From the NCBI GenBank assembly GCA_965222505.1, contig OZ244956.1, forward strand, positions 3,348,001 through 3,412,000: DNA of 64,000 bases, read 5' to 3'. The translations under genes were made by a program, and so were the position numbers. Below are positions 35,268 to 44,677 of this stretch, piece by piece (position 1 is the stretch's first letter; each line of letters opens with the position of its first letter). A model generated the notes under the pieces. It did no database searches. It had not been told where the DNA came from and was given only the letters and a program-made list of their open reading frames with translations. The DNA is from G965222505 sp965222505. GTDB lineage: Bacteria > Bacteroidota > Rhodothermia > Rhodothermales > DATKEJ01.

Positions 35268-35641
35268 ACCCGCAGGACACCGGCGCCCACGGCGAAGCCC
35301 TCGCCGCCGATTACCTGACGCGCAAAGGCTACCGGGTATTGGAACAGGGGTATCGGTTTCAGCATACCGAAATCGATCTGATCTGCCGGCATCCGGCCTC
35401 GGCCTCGCATCCGGTGGACGAGTTGGTTTTCGTGGAGGTCAAGACCCGGAAACGGTCTGGTATGATCCTGCCTGAAGCCGCCGTCACGCCTCAAAAGCAA
35501 AAGCACCTCATCCGGGCTGCCCGTGCCTACCTCCGGGAAACGGATCAACACGATCAATGGTGCCGTTTCGATGTCATCGGCATCATCCTTCGCCACCCCA
35601 CCCCCGAAATCCGCCACTTCGAAAACGCCTTTACGGCATAA
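35264..35641 (+). CDS. yraN: YraN family (UPF0102) nuclease-like protein
   Basis: A 125-residue protein with the restriction-endonuclease-like fold. GAHGEALAADYLTRKGY is the first helix. Glu in the HTEIDLI segment with its Asp, and LVFVEVKTRK, give the PD-(D/E)xK residues. Length is standard. The biological role of the family is unresolved, possibly DNA processing; genes of this family are often near rnhB or tRNA genes, but here it follows a GbsR-type regulator and precedes an asparaginase. Confidence 0.92.
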   Translation: MNPQDTGAHGEALAADYLTRKGYRVLEQGYRFQHTEIDLICRHPASASHPVDELVFVEVKTRKRSGMILPEAAVTPQKQKHLIRAARAYLRETDQHDQWCRFDVIGIILRHPTPEIRHFENAFTA

Positions 35642-35662
35642 AAACGTACGCATGGTACAGAT

Positions 35663-36628
35663 ATGAATCTGCGATTCAATGCTATTCCGGCACCATCAGC
35701 TTCGGGTGCGGCGCTCTTGGTACACGGTGGGGCATGGGACATTCCAGACGGCGAGGTGGAGGCCCATAAGGGTGGTTTGCATGAAGCCCTGAACCGTGGA
35801 CGCGCACGCTTGGAACAAGGCACTTCGGCGTTGGATGTGGTCATGGAAGTGGTGGCGGTACTGGAAGCCCATCCTGCCTTTGATGCCGGGTACGGGGCCG
35901 TACTCAACCAATCCGGCGAGGTCGAGCTGGATGCCGGGCTGATGTGTGGGGAGACCCTGGGGTTTGGGGCCGTGGCCGGGGTCAAGCGCATTGCCCATCC
36001 GATTCAAGTGGCGCACCGACTGTTGCAGCGCACAGCCGGACAGGCCCGGCTCCTGATTGCCGAGGGGGCCGAAGCCTTTGCTGCCGCTGAAGGGTTCACC
36101 CTCATCGAAAATGAGACCCTGATGGTAGCACGCGAGCGCATTCGCTTCCGGCAACTTCAGGAGGCCGCCCGGTTTCATACGAGCCATGCCTTTTTACCGT
36201 CGGAGGGGCCACGAGGTACGGTGGGCTGTGTGTGCCGGGACCGGGAAGGACGGCTGGCGGCTGCAACTTCTACAGGCGGTGCACCTTATACCTTGCCGGG
36301 GCGGGTAGGAGATTCTCCGTTGCCTGGATGTGGGTATTATGCTACCCCGCATGCCGCCATAAGCACCACCGGCTGGGGCGAGGCCATCGCCACGGTTCTG
36401 TTGGCAGGGCGCACCGTTGATCGTATCGTTGCCGGACAATCACCAGCGGCGGCGGCCCAGGCTGGATTGGCGCAGATGTACCAACAGGTCCGCAATCAAG
36501 CCGGAACCGGAGCCACAGGAGGACTGATTGTGCTGGACCGAATAGGTCGGGGCGCATGGGCCTATACTACGCCTCGGATGGCCCGGGCCGGATGGGCCGA
36601 AGGGAGGGAGATCTGGGCGATGGTTTGA
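35663..36628 (+). CDS. Isoaspartyl peptidase/L-asparaginase (Ntn hydrolase)
   Basis: A 321-residue precursor of the type 2 asparaginase family that cleaves isoaspartyl dipeptides and asparagine. HGGAWDIP is the N-terminal signature, DAGYGAVLNQSGEVELDA the conserved loop, and GTVGCVCRDREG holds the autocleavage site, making Thr186 the new N-terminal nucleophile. TGGAPYTLPGRVGDSPLPG and STTGWGEA complete the active site. The upstream genes on this strand are close (21 bases from yraN), so it may share their promoter. No signal peptide is seen. Confidence 0.93.
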   Translation: MNLRFNAIPAPSASGAALLVHGGAWDIPDGEVEAHKGGLHEALNRGRARLEQGTSALDVVMEVVAVLEAHPAFDAGYGAVLNQSGEVELDAGLMCGETLGFGAVAGVKRIAHPIQVAHRLLQRTAGQARLLIAEGAEAFAAAEGFTLIENETLMVARERIRFRQLQEAARFHTSHAFLPSEGPRGTVGCVCRDREGRLAAATSTGGAPYTLPGRVGDSPLPGCGYYATPHAAISTTGWGEAIATVLLAGRTVDRIVAGQSPAAAAQAGLAQMYQQVRNQAGTGATGGLIVLDRIGRGAWAYTTPRMARAGWAEGREIWAMV

Positions 36629-36748
36629 GGAAGGATACGCCCTAAAAGCGTTGAGTAACCCGACGTTTCTCGGCCACTTCCAGGCCAAGCCAAAAGGGGG
36701 ACCTACCCGGTTTTGAATCCCTGATTCATTACCAACTAACCATGCAAA

Positions 36749-38812
36749 TCAGGGGTTGACGGCTGGCCTCAGAACGAGGAAGGCCACCCCGGCCAGCCAC
36801 GTCCGCCCTGGGGCCGGCTCGAAGTAGCGCCCACCAAAGCCATTGACCACGACCGAGCCGTTGTATCGGGTATTGGTCAGGTTGTAGACATGGACGAAGG
36901 GTTGGAGGTGTACCTGTTTGCCCAGGCCGATGTTGGTGTAGCTCAGATAGAGGTGGATGGTCGCGTAGCGGTCGTTTGGGGTCGTGTTTTCGTCATCGGC
37001 AAAGTAGGTGCCTACAAACTCCATTTGTGTGCGGAGTTGAAATCCCTGGTGGGTCCATCGGGCGCTGCCGTAGAGTTGATGCGTCGGGAGGCCCGGAAGT
37101 TTGAGCCCTCCGAGGAGATGCCCATCGCGAAAGCGGAACAGGCCTGCACTATAGGTTCCGGACAGTTCAAGTTGGGGGGTAGGCCTCCAGGTGAGCGCGG
37201 TTTCGATGCCGGTGTGGAGGGTACTGCCCCCGTTGCGGTAAAAGGTACGGTCTCCACCGGCTTCGGTTTGAAACGGGATGAGACGGTCTTCGACCTCCAT
37301 GTGATAGTGGGCCACCTCGAACTGCATCCGGTCCGCCTTCCCTCGGATGCCGATTTCATACCCGTAGGTTCGTTGCGGGGCCAGGGTGGGGTTGAAGCCG
37401 CCCTGCAAGTCGGGCCGGTTGACGAGTTCCGTGGTCGTGGGGGTTTCAAATGCGGTGCGGACATTGGCAAAAACAACCGCAGATGCCAGGGATAGCGAGA
37501 GGCCCGCCGACGGGCTCCAGGCCCCGAACGTCCGGCTGCCGGAGTGATCACCATTTTCCAATAGGGCATCCTCGGCGGTAAAACGGACCCGGTCGTACCT
37601 GATGCCCACATTCAGGTTGAGCCGGTGCAGGGTGCGTGTGGCCTGGCCGTACAGGCCGACGTTGCTCACCGTTTCGATCTGGTCCAGGATTTTCGTGGGG
37701 CCGGGTTGGCCCGCCTCGTTGTTTCGGTTGAGGCGGTCGTCCCGTTGGCGGGCCGCATCCAGGCCGGTGGTCCAGTGCCAGGGGCCGGTTTGGGTGCGCC
37801 ATGAAAGCCGGGTGCCCCCGGCTTGCCGACGGAGCCGGATGTAGGCGAAGGCCAGTGGGTTATCGAGGTTACGGTAGATGCCGTACACCGTGCCCGAAAA
37901 AAGCCCGTAGGCGGTCTGGGCCCGCACGGTTGCCCCGGCTTGTCCCTGCTGACTGTCTTTCCCGGCACGGGCATCCACGTTGCGGCTTGCCGCTTGCCGG
38001 GGGTTTTCATGCACCTGGGTTTCGGTGAGTGACCCTGGGTTCTGGGCCGTGGGTGCACCGATCCAGGCGGCTGTGAGGTTCAGGGTGGTGCGCCGCCAGG
38101 CCCGGCGGCTGGTCAGTACGGCGCGGGTGCGGACGGTTCGACTGTAGTCTCGGTAGCCGTCCAGTCTTAAATGGGACACGGCCAGATGGACCTGCTGGCC
38201 GCCCAGGGTGGTACGGGTCGATGCCGTAAAGCCTCGCCGGCCCAGTCCACCGAAAATGGGGCGCAAGTGGGTGCCGGTCAGGGAATCAGAAGGAGCAGAG
38301 GAGAGCAGTAAAACGCCGCCCCCGGCATTGCCCCACAGGGTAGAGGTCGGGCCACGGAGTACTTCGGCGCGCTGGACCAGCGCGGGATCGACGAGGTCGA
38401 GGACAGCCTGGCCGTCGGGCATGGTCAGGGGAATGCCATCGAAATAGACCTGGATGCCGCGTACCCCGAAGGCCGAGCGCCAGCCCATGCCTCGGATGCT
38501 GAGGCGTTCTCCGACGGAGAAGTTGTTTCGGTCGCTGAGCCGAACACCGGGCAAGGCTGCGAGGGTCTGGCTCAGGGTGGGCAGCGGCTCGGTAGACCAT
38601 TGGGCCGGGGGGTGTGTCCAGATGGTGGCGGCAAACGGAAAGGTGGCCGCCGTGGCCCCGGATCGGCCGGCTTCAATTTCCACTTCCGGCAAGGCTACGG
38701 AGAGGGTATCGTCCTGGGCCTGGACAGGGAGCATAAGGCCCAGCATTCCTGACAGAAGAAAGCCTATGGCGGTATAACTTAATTTCATAGTCTCGGTATG
38801 GGCGACCTTCAT
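36749..38812 (-). CDS. TonB-dependent receptor (FecA/siderophore-receptor type)
   Basis: A 687-residue outer-membrane receptor. A signal peptide ends near MLPVQAQ. The plug (about 55-175) has LSQTLAALPGVRLSD, RLSIRGMGWRSAFGVRGIQVYFDGIPLTMPDGQ and VEVLRGPTSTLWGNAGGG, and the barrel ends in GVAFLVLRP. It lacks the carboxypeptidase-like domain seen in the 21.6-kb receptor. The ligand is unknown; the plug pattern fits iron-siderophore or similar cargo. A second ATG at 38788 gives a more usual signal peptide. A hairpin directly precedes the upstream ATG. It follows the SpoIID-like gene on the same strand, separated by 80 bases. Confidence 0.9.
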   Translation of the reverse strand: MKVAHTETMKLSYTAIGFLLSGMLGLMLPVQAQDDTLSVALPEVEIEAGRSGATAATFPFAATIWTHPPAQWSTEPLPTLSQTLAALPGVRLSDRNNFSVGERLSIRGMGWRSAFGVRGIQVYFDGIPLTMPDGQAVLDLVDPALVQRAEVLRGPTSTLWGNAGGGVLLLSSAPSDSLTGTHLRPIFGGLGRRGFTASTRTTLGGQQVHLAVSHLRLDGYRDYSRTVRTRAVLTSRRAWRRTTLNLTAAWIGAPTAQNPGSLTETQVHENPRQAASRNVDARAGKDSQQGQAGATVRAQTAYGLFSGTVYGIYRNLDNPLAFAYIRLRRQAGGTRLSWRTQTGPWHWTTGLDAARQRDDRLNRNNEAGQPGPTKILDQIETVSNVGLYGQATRTLHRLNLNVGIRYDRVRFTAEDALLENGDHSGSRTFGAWSPSAGLSLSLASAVVFANVRTAFETPTTTELVNRPDLQGGFNPTLAPQRTYGYEIGIRGKADRMQFEVAHYHMEVEDRLIPFQTEAGGDRTFYRNGGSTLHTGIETALTWRPTPQLELSGTYSAGLFRFRDGHLLGGLKLPGLPTHQLYGSARWTHQGFQLRTQMEFVGTYFADDENTTPNDRYATIHLYLSYTNIGLGKQVHLQPFVHVYNLTNTRYNGSVVVNGFGGRYFEPAPGRTWLAGVAFLVLRPAVNP

Positions 38813-38843
38813 GGTTGCCCCTTAACATGCAGGGAGGGCAACC
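38813..38843 (-). promoter_or_regulatory. Leader hairpin immediately before the TonB receptor start
   Basis: Arms GGTTGCCC and GGGCAACC (8 bp, at 38813-38820 and 38836-38843) enclose a 15-base loop and end at the ATG itself (or 24 bases before the alternative ATG). It could block ribosome access. It does not match a known cobalamin or TPP riboswitch consensus as far as I can see. Confidence 0.45.
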
Positions 38844-38892
38844 GGAATAGGATTTCTCCCGGACGCACCCCTTTCCGATGGATACGTTCCCC

Positions 38893-40398
38893 CTACCAGC
38901 CCACGCGGCGTTTTTTAACCTTTGGGGGGCGTACACTTTCTACCTCGTGTGCGACGGCCGGCCGGGGAATTCGGGGGACCTCGGCATAGGGGCTGAGGCG
39001 TGTATTGCTGGAAATGCCCCGGATTTTTGTATCGGCCACATCATCGGCATATTGGCTTGGGTGCAGCGGTGGAGGGAGAGGAGGCGATATGGGTTCTGAG
39101 GGATAGGATTTTGGGCGACGGGTTTCGGGGGGGACAGCAAGGGTTACCGCTACCATTTTCGGTTCAACAGACATTTCTCGGAGTTCGGTATCCTTGTAAT
39201 AGAACGAGAGGATTTTTTGATAGCTTCGCCCGGCCTTGGCCTGTGCGGCGGTGCCCCATTGACACAAGCCCACCCCGTGCCCATAGCCGTGTCCCTTGAA
39301 CAGGTATTGATCCCGTTTTTTGTTTAGGGTAAACCCGAAATTGGCGCTCCGGATCACCTTGGGGCCAAATTTCCGATTGACCAGGTTGCGGAAGGAGGCC
39401 GCCGATATCGTTTTACTTCGGCCGGATTTGGTTTCGAGTACAACGGATTTGAGCCGCCCATCCTTCCCACGTTTCCCAATTTGGATCCCTGTAACGGTGG
39501 TTTTATAGCGGCGTGAGAGATGCGTCAATAGCCAGTTCTTGGCCACTTTGCTGTTCCACTCCCGATGGGGTGACAGGGTCTCGTAGGGGTCTGGGCGGCC
39601 CCGGAGGTACGGGACAGGACGGCTTCTCCAGACGTCTTCATTGTTGGCCGTATGACCGCCGCAACTGGAGGAGTACACCGCCTCAATCAACTGACCTCGA
39701 TGCAGGAGCACTTGCCCCTGGGTACTGCGGGCGGCGTGCCGGGAGATGCCGGTTTCCTTGAGGGCCCCCTCATACTTTTGGGAAGCTTCGTGGTCAGACA
39801 AGTGGTAGCTCTCATTCCTGTTGTTCCGTGCTGAGCGAATGGCATAGGTACGAATGGCAACGGCCTGGGCCTTCACGCCTTCCAGGTCCGGGAAATCGTA
39901 CTCCGAAGGAATCACACCGGCAACATAATCCTCCAGATGGACATGGTTGATGAGGCGCAACGTACCGGCGTGGTCAGACGGATTAACCAGTATTTCCAGC
40001 CAACCCCGGTAAGCCCGGACTTCTCGGCCATTGGGGCCGTCCAGTTCGATATGCAACAAGGCTCCCGGCGGCACCCTGAACTCGGCACGGGAAATCTGAG
40101 CCCCCCCCCGATGCCAGCGCACTTGCAAATCCGGCACCCAACTCTCTACCGACACCTGCTCGTTCGCCTTCACTCCACCGATGAGTTTTTGCTGCCGATG
40201 CGTGTAGATAAACAGGGGGCCGTTCTTGGCCCAGATCCTGGCCGAAGTAGGCCGTTCCAACTCCAGAATATGTACCCGAACGGTATCCTGCACGATGCCG
40301 GTGTGCGCATATACCGGTGCGACGAATCCAAGACCTGCCCCCAGGGAAAGGACCCACATCCACATCAGACGGGAATGAGACATAGCGTTAGTAGACAA
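38893..40398 (-). CDS. SpoIID/LytB domain protein
   Basis: A 501-residue exported protein with a signal peptide (hydrophobic 11-30, ending APVYA). The SpoIID domain (about 125-245) has HLEDYVAGVIPSEY, the catalytic-type glutamate as in sporulation lytic transglycosylases, and VKAQAVAIRTYAIRSARN. SSSCGGHTANNEDVW and FKGHGYGHGVGLCQWGTAAQAKAG are the conserved C-terminal motifs. It probably cleaves denuded glycan strands of peptidoglycan. A proline-rich, basic tail (430-501) is an addition without clear homology. The organism is not expected to sporulate, so a wall-remodelling role is inferred. Confidence 0.92.
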   Translation of the reverse strand: MSTNAMSHSRLMWMWVLSLGAGLGFVAPVYAHTGIVQDTVRVHILELERPTSARIWAKNGPLFIYTHRQQKLIGGVKANEQVSVESWVPDLQVRWHRGGAQISRAEFRVPPGALLHIELDGPNGREVRAYRGWLEILVNPSDHAGTLRLINHVHLEDYVAGVIPSEYDFPDLEGVKAQAVAIRTYAIRSARNNRNESYHLSDHEASQKYEGALKETGISRHAARSTQGQVLLHRGQLIEAVYSSSCGGHTANNEDVWRSRPVPYLRGRPDPYETLSPHREWNSKVAKNWLLTHLSRRYKTTVTGIQIGKRGKDGRLKSVVLETKSGRSKTISAASFRNLVNRKFGPKVIRSANFGFTLNKKRDQYLFKGHGYGHGVGLCQWGTAAQAKAGRSYQKILSFYYKDTELREMSVEPKMVAVTLAVPPETRRPKSYPSEPISPPLPPPLHPSQYADDVADTKIRGISSNTRLSPYAEVPRIPRPAVAHEVESVRPPKVKKRRVGW

Positions 40399-40469
40399 TT
40401 TCGATCTGAAATAGCGGTCAATGAGGCCCCTTCACACCCCGGATCAAGTCCAGGGCAAGCTGTAGTACG

Positions 40470-42719
40470 TCACGGTACCTGACTGCTTTGTCCATTGGCG
40501 GGAAGCCACACCTGAAGCATGTCAAAGGCCGTTACACTCCCGTTGAGGTTAAAATCCCCCTGGGTATAGCCCGCTGTGCCGTTTTCGGCGAGCCACACCT
40601 GAAGCATGTCGAAGGCCGTAATTTGATGGTCGGTATTTCCGTCGCCCCCATACGTGCCAAAGGTGCTGCCGTCCAGGGCGAGCATCGGATTGATACCGTA
40701 CGCTTGTGCTTGCGAACCCGTAAAATCGTGCAAAGTCCCTGAAGGTGTCAAGTCCAGCGTTGTTGCGCTCATCAATGCAAGGTGGTTGCGGTGCCGGATC
40801 ACCACGAAGTACGACCCTGAAATAAGGGTGGAAAACGTAGCCGGGCTGGTGGCATCGAGGTCCACCATTTGTCCGTCCTGTTTGAGGAACACGGCGCGTT
40901 GTGCGAGGGGTGGCCCCGTGGCTGTAGCGCGGACTTCCATCAAGGCCCAGTCGACGAGGTCTGGATGGGCATCGAAGAAGCCGGCCGGTACACTTTCGGG
41001 ACCGTCGTAATCCAGGGGGGTGCCGTCGTAGATCGGATCGGCATAGGGTTGGGTTTCGGGGAGGAGGTCACCGATGTTCAGTTGGGTTTGCATCGTACCC
41101 TCCTGGAATGGTCCGTGGAGCATCAGTTTGACGGCGGCGCGGGCTGGTCCGGCGATGCGCAGGGCATAGGGGGTCTCCCAATCGTTCGGGCCAACGGCTT
41201 CATGCGTGATGCGCACGTGGTAGGTTCCGGCGGCGTGGGTCCCGGCATCCAGCACGACGGGAGCGATGCTCGGGGCAAAGGGGGTCGAGGCGGTGCCGTT
41301 GGCGGTGGTGTAGGGGGCCGGGGTATCGTAGAAATCGATACGGCCTCCCAGGCCCGGGGTGGGGGTCACTTCCACGAACAGGGGGCCGCCGGTATGGTCG
41401 AAAACAAACCAGTCCACATCGGTAGTCGCCGGGCCGTCCGGTGCGCTTTGGGAACGGACCTGGGCTAGGCCGGCATAGTATGTTTCCGGTTGGACGTCCC
41501 AGGCATAGGCCGGGTAATCGCCTTCGTCGAGTGCGCGGATGAGGTCGGTGACTTCGTCGGTTAGGGACAGGTGGCCGTCATCCATGAGCAAGGTATCCGT
41601 CAGGACGTGGGGGGTGATATTGCCCGGGTCAAGTGGGCGGGGGGTCGAACCATCGAAAAGCCATTGCCGGCTCAGGCTGACCACGCCATCTCCGTTGCCT
41701 TCGGAATTGGAAGTGACCCAGGTGTAGCGTACGTTGGTAGGCAGGGGCATGGCGGGGTTGTCGTAGGTGCCGTCCCAGGGGTCGTCTCCGCCGGTGGTGG
41801 TGCCGTCTACATTCAGACCGGTGATGTCGTCGTTCTCGGAGCCGTTGGCATTGACATCCTTGTTCCAGAAGCCGTTGGCGATGTCATCTTCCTCGTTGCC
41901 GCTGAACAGGTAGGGGGCGCGGCAGGAGAAAAAGAGAAAGCAGGTGTAGCTGTACCGAAGGTCACGGGTGGCTTCGCTGTTGATGTCCGGGAGGCCGTCC
42001 AGTTGTTCGCCGTCGGTAACAGGCCAGGGGTTGCCCAACAGGTTGCTGCCGCGGTGCGGGGTGGCCACCGTGGCGAGTTTGGCCACTTTATGGCCGTCGG
42101 CTTCGGTTGGGGCGACCCACCATTTCGGCGTATCGCCTTCCTGGCGTTGCAGGTATTCGCGTGCGGCCAGGCCCCCCATTGAGTGCCCGATCAACACGAC
42201 CTTTGGTTTGGAGGGGTTGGCGGCCAGTACGCGTTCGATCATGCGGCCCAGGGTATACCCCTGTTTATAGGACGCGGACTCGTTGCTGTCCGAGTCGAAA
42301 AAGCTGGGGGACCCTCCACCCTGGATAATAATTTCCGGGTTGTTGGGCTCTTCGTTCCAGTAGTTTTCCCAGTTGTAGGCATACAGGCAACCGGGCGCGA
42401 GGATGTTGTTTTCGTTGACGAATTGCACCAATACATCGTCATCCGGCGTATTGGGGGATTGATCGCTTCCGAAGATATGGGTGTTACCGGTCGCATTGAT
42501 AACGGCATGGAATACCTCAGTCTGGCCCCAGAGGGCTACGATACGGGCATCGGCATAAAAATCATCCCAGCTAAACTGACTGCCTGTGAAGCCGTGCGCA
42601 AAGAGGATGGGGTAGGGGCAGTCGAGCGATTGTCCGGTTGCAGGTGTACGCAGCAGGCACATCAACGCGAACAAGATGATGGGGATATACCAACGGGGAG
42701 GAGGATCAGCTACATGCAT
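40470..42719 (-). CDS. Secreted alpha/beta hydrolase (lipase/esterase) with dockerin-like repeats
   Basis: A 749-residue exported protein. A signal peptide ends near PATGQS. The hydrolase part (about 35-290) has an oxyanion region ILFAHGFTGSQFSW, the nucleophile elbow VVLIGHSMGG and a later catalytic aspartate/histidine that cannot be fixed with certainty. A beta-rich middle follows. The last 60 residues contain two dockerin-type calcium-binding units, GDGNTDHQITAFDMLQVWLA and GDFNLNGSVTAFDMLQVWLP, separated by about ten residues. It ends there, without a T9SS sorting domain. No cohesin protein is visible in the window. Substrate is unknown. Confidence 0.85.
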   Translation of the reverse strand: MHVADPPPRWYIPIILFALMCLLRTPATGQSLDCPYPILFAHGFTGSQFSWDDFYADARIVALWGQTEVFHAVINATGNTHIFGSDQSPNTPDDDVLVQFVNENNILAPGCLYAYNWENYWNEEPNNPEIIIQGGGSPSFFDSDSNESASYKQGYTLGRMIERVLAANPSKPKVVLIGHSMGGLAAREYLQRQEGDTPKWWVAPTEADGHKVAKLATVATPHRGSNLLGNPWPVTDGEQLDGLPDINSEATRDLRYSYTCFLFFSCRAPYLFSGNEEDDIANGFWNKDVNANGSENDDITGLNVDGTTTGGDDPWDGTYDNPAMPLPTNVRYTWVTSNSEGNGDGVVSLSRQWLFDGSTPRPLDPGNITPHVLTDTLLMDDGHLSLTDEVTDLIRALDEGDYPAYAWDVQPETYYAGLAQVRSQSAPDGPATTDVDWFVFDHTGGPLFVEVTPTPGLGGRIDFYDTPAPYTTANGTASTPFAPSIAPVVLDAGTHAAGTYHVRITHEAVGPNDWETPYALRIAGPARAAVKLMLHGPFQEGTMQTQLNIGDLLPETQPYADPIYDGTPLDYDGPESVPAGFFDAHPDLVDWALMEVRATATGPPLAQRAVFLKQDGQMVDLDATSPATFSTLISGSYFVVIRHRNHLALMSATTLDLTPSGTLHDFTGSQAQAYGINPMLALDGSTFGTYGGDGNTDHQITAFDMLQVWLAENGTAGYTQGDFNLNGSVTAFDMLQVWLPANGQSSQVP

Positions 42720-42992
42720 AGGAATACCGGTGGGCCAAAGGGGGTGTACAGAGTTAACTTGGTGCTAAAACGCAAAATATGAGAAATTATTGGTTTTCGG
42801 GAAATGAAATCATTCCGTATGTTCGTAAGTTAAACGCTAAAGCAATACGATCCTTAGGCCAGCACGTTCGCGCGGGGTATGGATTAACCTGAGGGGTCGC
42901 GTTGTCCAACGTGGGGTATGCGCTGCCGACTTGGCGTGCAGCGCCTGGGTAGCAGGTCTTCGAGCAAACAGCAAACGAACAATACGCAGCTT

Positions 42993-44612
42993 ATGCGCAA
43001 GGTGGCTAGTTCCTTTCTCTGGCTCTTTGTATTCACGATTCCGCTGGACCGGCTGAATCTGGATCAATTGGCGGGAGCAGGTATTGCCGGTACGATTACC
43101 CGTATCGTAGGGGGGGTCGCCTTTATTGTGGGGGCGATCCTGACCCTCTTTGAGGGGCGTTTGCAGCGGTTGGGGAGTATGCATGTTCTGGTCTATGGGT
43201 TTATGATATGGGCCGGGATTAGTGGGTTGTGGAGTCTGTACCCCGACGAATCTATTGTGCGTGCGCTGACCTATGGACAATTGGTTCTGATGGTCTGGCT
43301 GATTGCCCAATTTGCCAGTGATCAGGAGGCACAGGTACACTTGCTTTCTGCGTATGTGGCCGGGGCGATGGTTGTGGGTGGGAGTCTGATTCTGGGCTAT
43401 GTATTGGGTAGCAATACGGCTGCCTTTCATGGGCGGTACACGTCGCTCGGCTACAATCCCAATGACCTCGCGTTGACGCTGGCCCTGGGCGTGCCGTTTG
43501 CTTGGCATATGTTTGTGAAGCGAACGGGATTTTGGGGATGGTTTGGTTTTTTCTATGGGCCGGTCGCCATTCTCGGGGTCTTACTTTCGGCATCGCGTGG
43601 GGGGGCCATTGCTACCCTGGTGGCCATGCTCATTATCCCGTTCACCTTGCTTCAGCTTTCCCGCCTCAAGCGTATGAGTGTGCTCATTCTGGCCGGGCTT
43701 GCCATTGTGTCTGCGGCCTACATTGTGCCGGAAACGTCCTGGGAGCGGGTGGCTACACTCGATGACAATGCCGAGGCCACCTGGTCATGGGAAAACGTCA
43801 AAAACCTGCGGAGCAACAACATGCGCCTCGCCATTTGGGAGGCCGGGATGGAAGTGTTCTCCGAGCATCCGGTGCTCGGGATCGGGGCCGGCGGGTTTGT
43901 GAACGTGGTCAGCCCTGTGGGGGGTGAGCGTTTTGTGGCCCACAATGTGTTCGTCTCGATTCTGGTTGAACTGGGGGTGATCGGATGTGTCTTGTTTGTC
44001 GTCATGCTGTTGGGACTGGGCTTTTCCACTCGTTACATGGAACGGTCCGAGCGGGTCTTCTGGCTCATGGTGTTGCTCACCTACACCGTTGGGGGGTTGT
44101 TCTTGACCTGGGAGCATACCAAGCAGACTTGGCTCGTGATGGGCCTCTTGGCTGCGCGTATGACCGTGTTGCGGCCTGCCCAGATTGCCCAAAACCGGGC
44201 TCGGCCATTCAATCCCATGGCGATGATCATGACCACGCCCCAGCCGATTATCCCCAAGCCGGTTCCTGAAGACGAAGATCCCAAACCGGAGGCTGAAGCT
44301 GCCGTCAAACCGGACCTGAAGTCCGGGCAAAAGAACGGGAAGCACCTCAAACAGCGCACGGCCACCGCATTGCTTTTTGAGGAACGGCAACGCATTGTTG
44401 TGCAAGCCCTGTTGACGCAGGAGAAATTTATCGAAGAGACCGACCTGTCCGCCTTTTTCCACCACCTGGCCAAGAAAGATCACCGCTGGAAAAGCGCCAG
44501 AGGGGCACAGGCCTATTTTCGGCGGAAACTCAAAGAGGCCTGCCCCAAGACGCTGGCCGAGTGGCGCACCCTGGCCGAGGTCTGGGCCGAGACCCTGCCC
44601 GCAGAACAGTAG
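42993..44612 (+). CDS. O-antigen ligase-type (Wzy_C) membrane protein with cytoplasmic C-terminal extension
   Basis: About 539 residues from the ATG at 42993 (an ATG at 42918 would add 25 unlikely residues). About twelve transmembrane helices carry the Wzy_C/O-antigen ligase signatures RYTSLGYNPNDLALTLALGVP and LLSASRGGAIATL, with the periplasmic loop ENVKNLRSNNMRLAIWEAGM and the VLGIGAGGF motif. The last 150 residues (about 390-539) are soluble, Pro/Lys/Glu-rich and then helical (HHLAKKDHRWKSARGAQAYF), an extension not found in typical ligases. It should join a polysaccharide to lipid A core or another acceptor. The next gene overlaps only in a spurious upstream frame. Confidence 0.85.
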   Translation: MRKVASSFLWLFVFTIPLDRLNLDQLAGAGIAGTITRIVGGVAFIVGAILTLFEGRLQRLGSMHVLVYGFMIWAGISGLWSLYPDESIVRALTYGQLVLMVWLIAQFASDQEAQVHLLSAYVAGAMVVGGSLILGYVLGSNTAAFHGRYTSLGYNPNDLALTLALGVPFAWHMFVKRTGFWGWFGFFYGPVAILGVLLSASRGGAIATLVAMLIIPFTLLQLSRLKRMSVLILAGLAIVSAAYIVPETSWERVATLDDNAEATWSWENVKNLRSNNMRLAIWEAGMEVFSEHPVLGIGAGGFVNVVSPVGGERFVAHNVFVSILVELGVIGCVLFVVMLLGLGFSTRYMERSERVFWLMVLLTYTVGGLFLTWEHTKQTWLVMGLLAARMTVLRPAQIAQNRARPFNPMAMIMTTPQPIIPKPVPEDEDPKPEAEAAVKPDLKSGQKNGKHLKQRTATALLFEERQRIVVQALLTQEKFIEETDLSAFFHHLAKKDHRWKSARGAQAYFRRKLKEACPKTLAEWRTLAEVWAETLPAEQ

Positions 44613-44677
44613 GGCGTAGTGACATTCAGGTATTTGCGTGGTTACAACAAGGTCCTCGTTTTCTATTTCCTTTTTAT

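Noticed and set aside
38844..38892. Possible TPP or cobalamin riboswitch upstream of the TonB receptor
   Set aside because: A GGGGTGC-like start is present, but the conserved CTGAGA/ACCC and GAACCTGAT elements, or a B12 box, are not.
41571..42782. Long plus-strand frames over the lipase-like gene
   Set aside because: They lie opposite conserved hydrolase motifs, have no ribosome-binding site or recognisable domain and reflect the high GC content.
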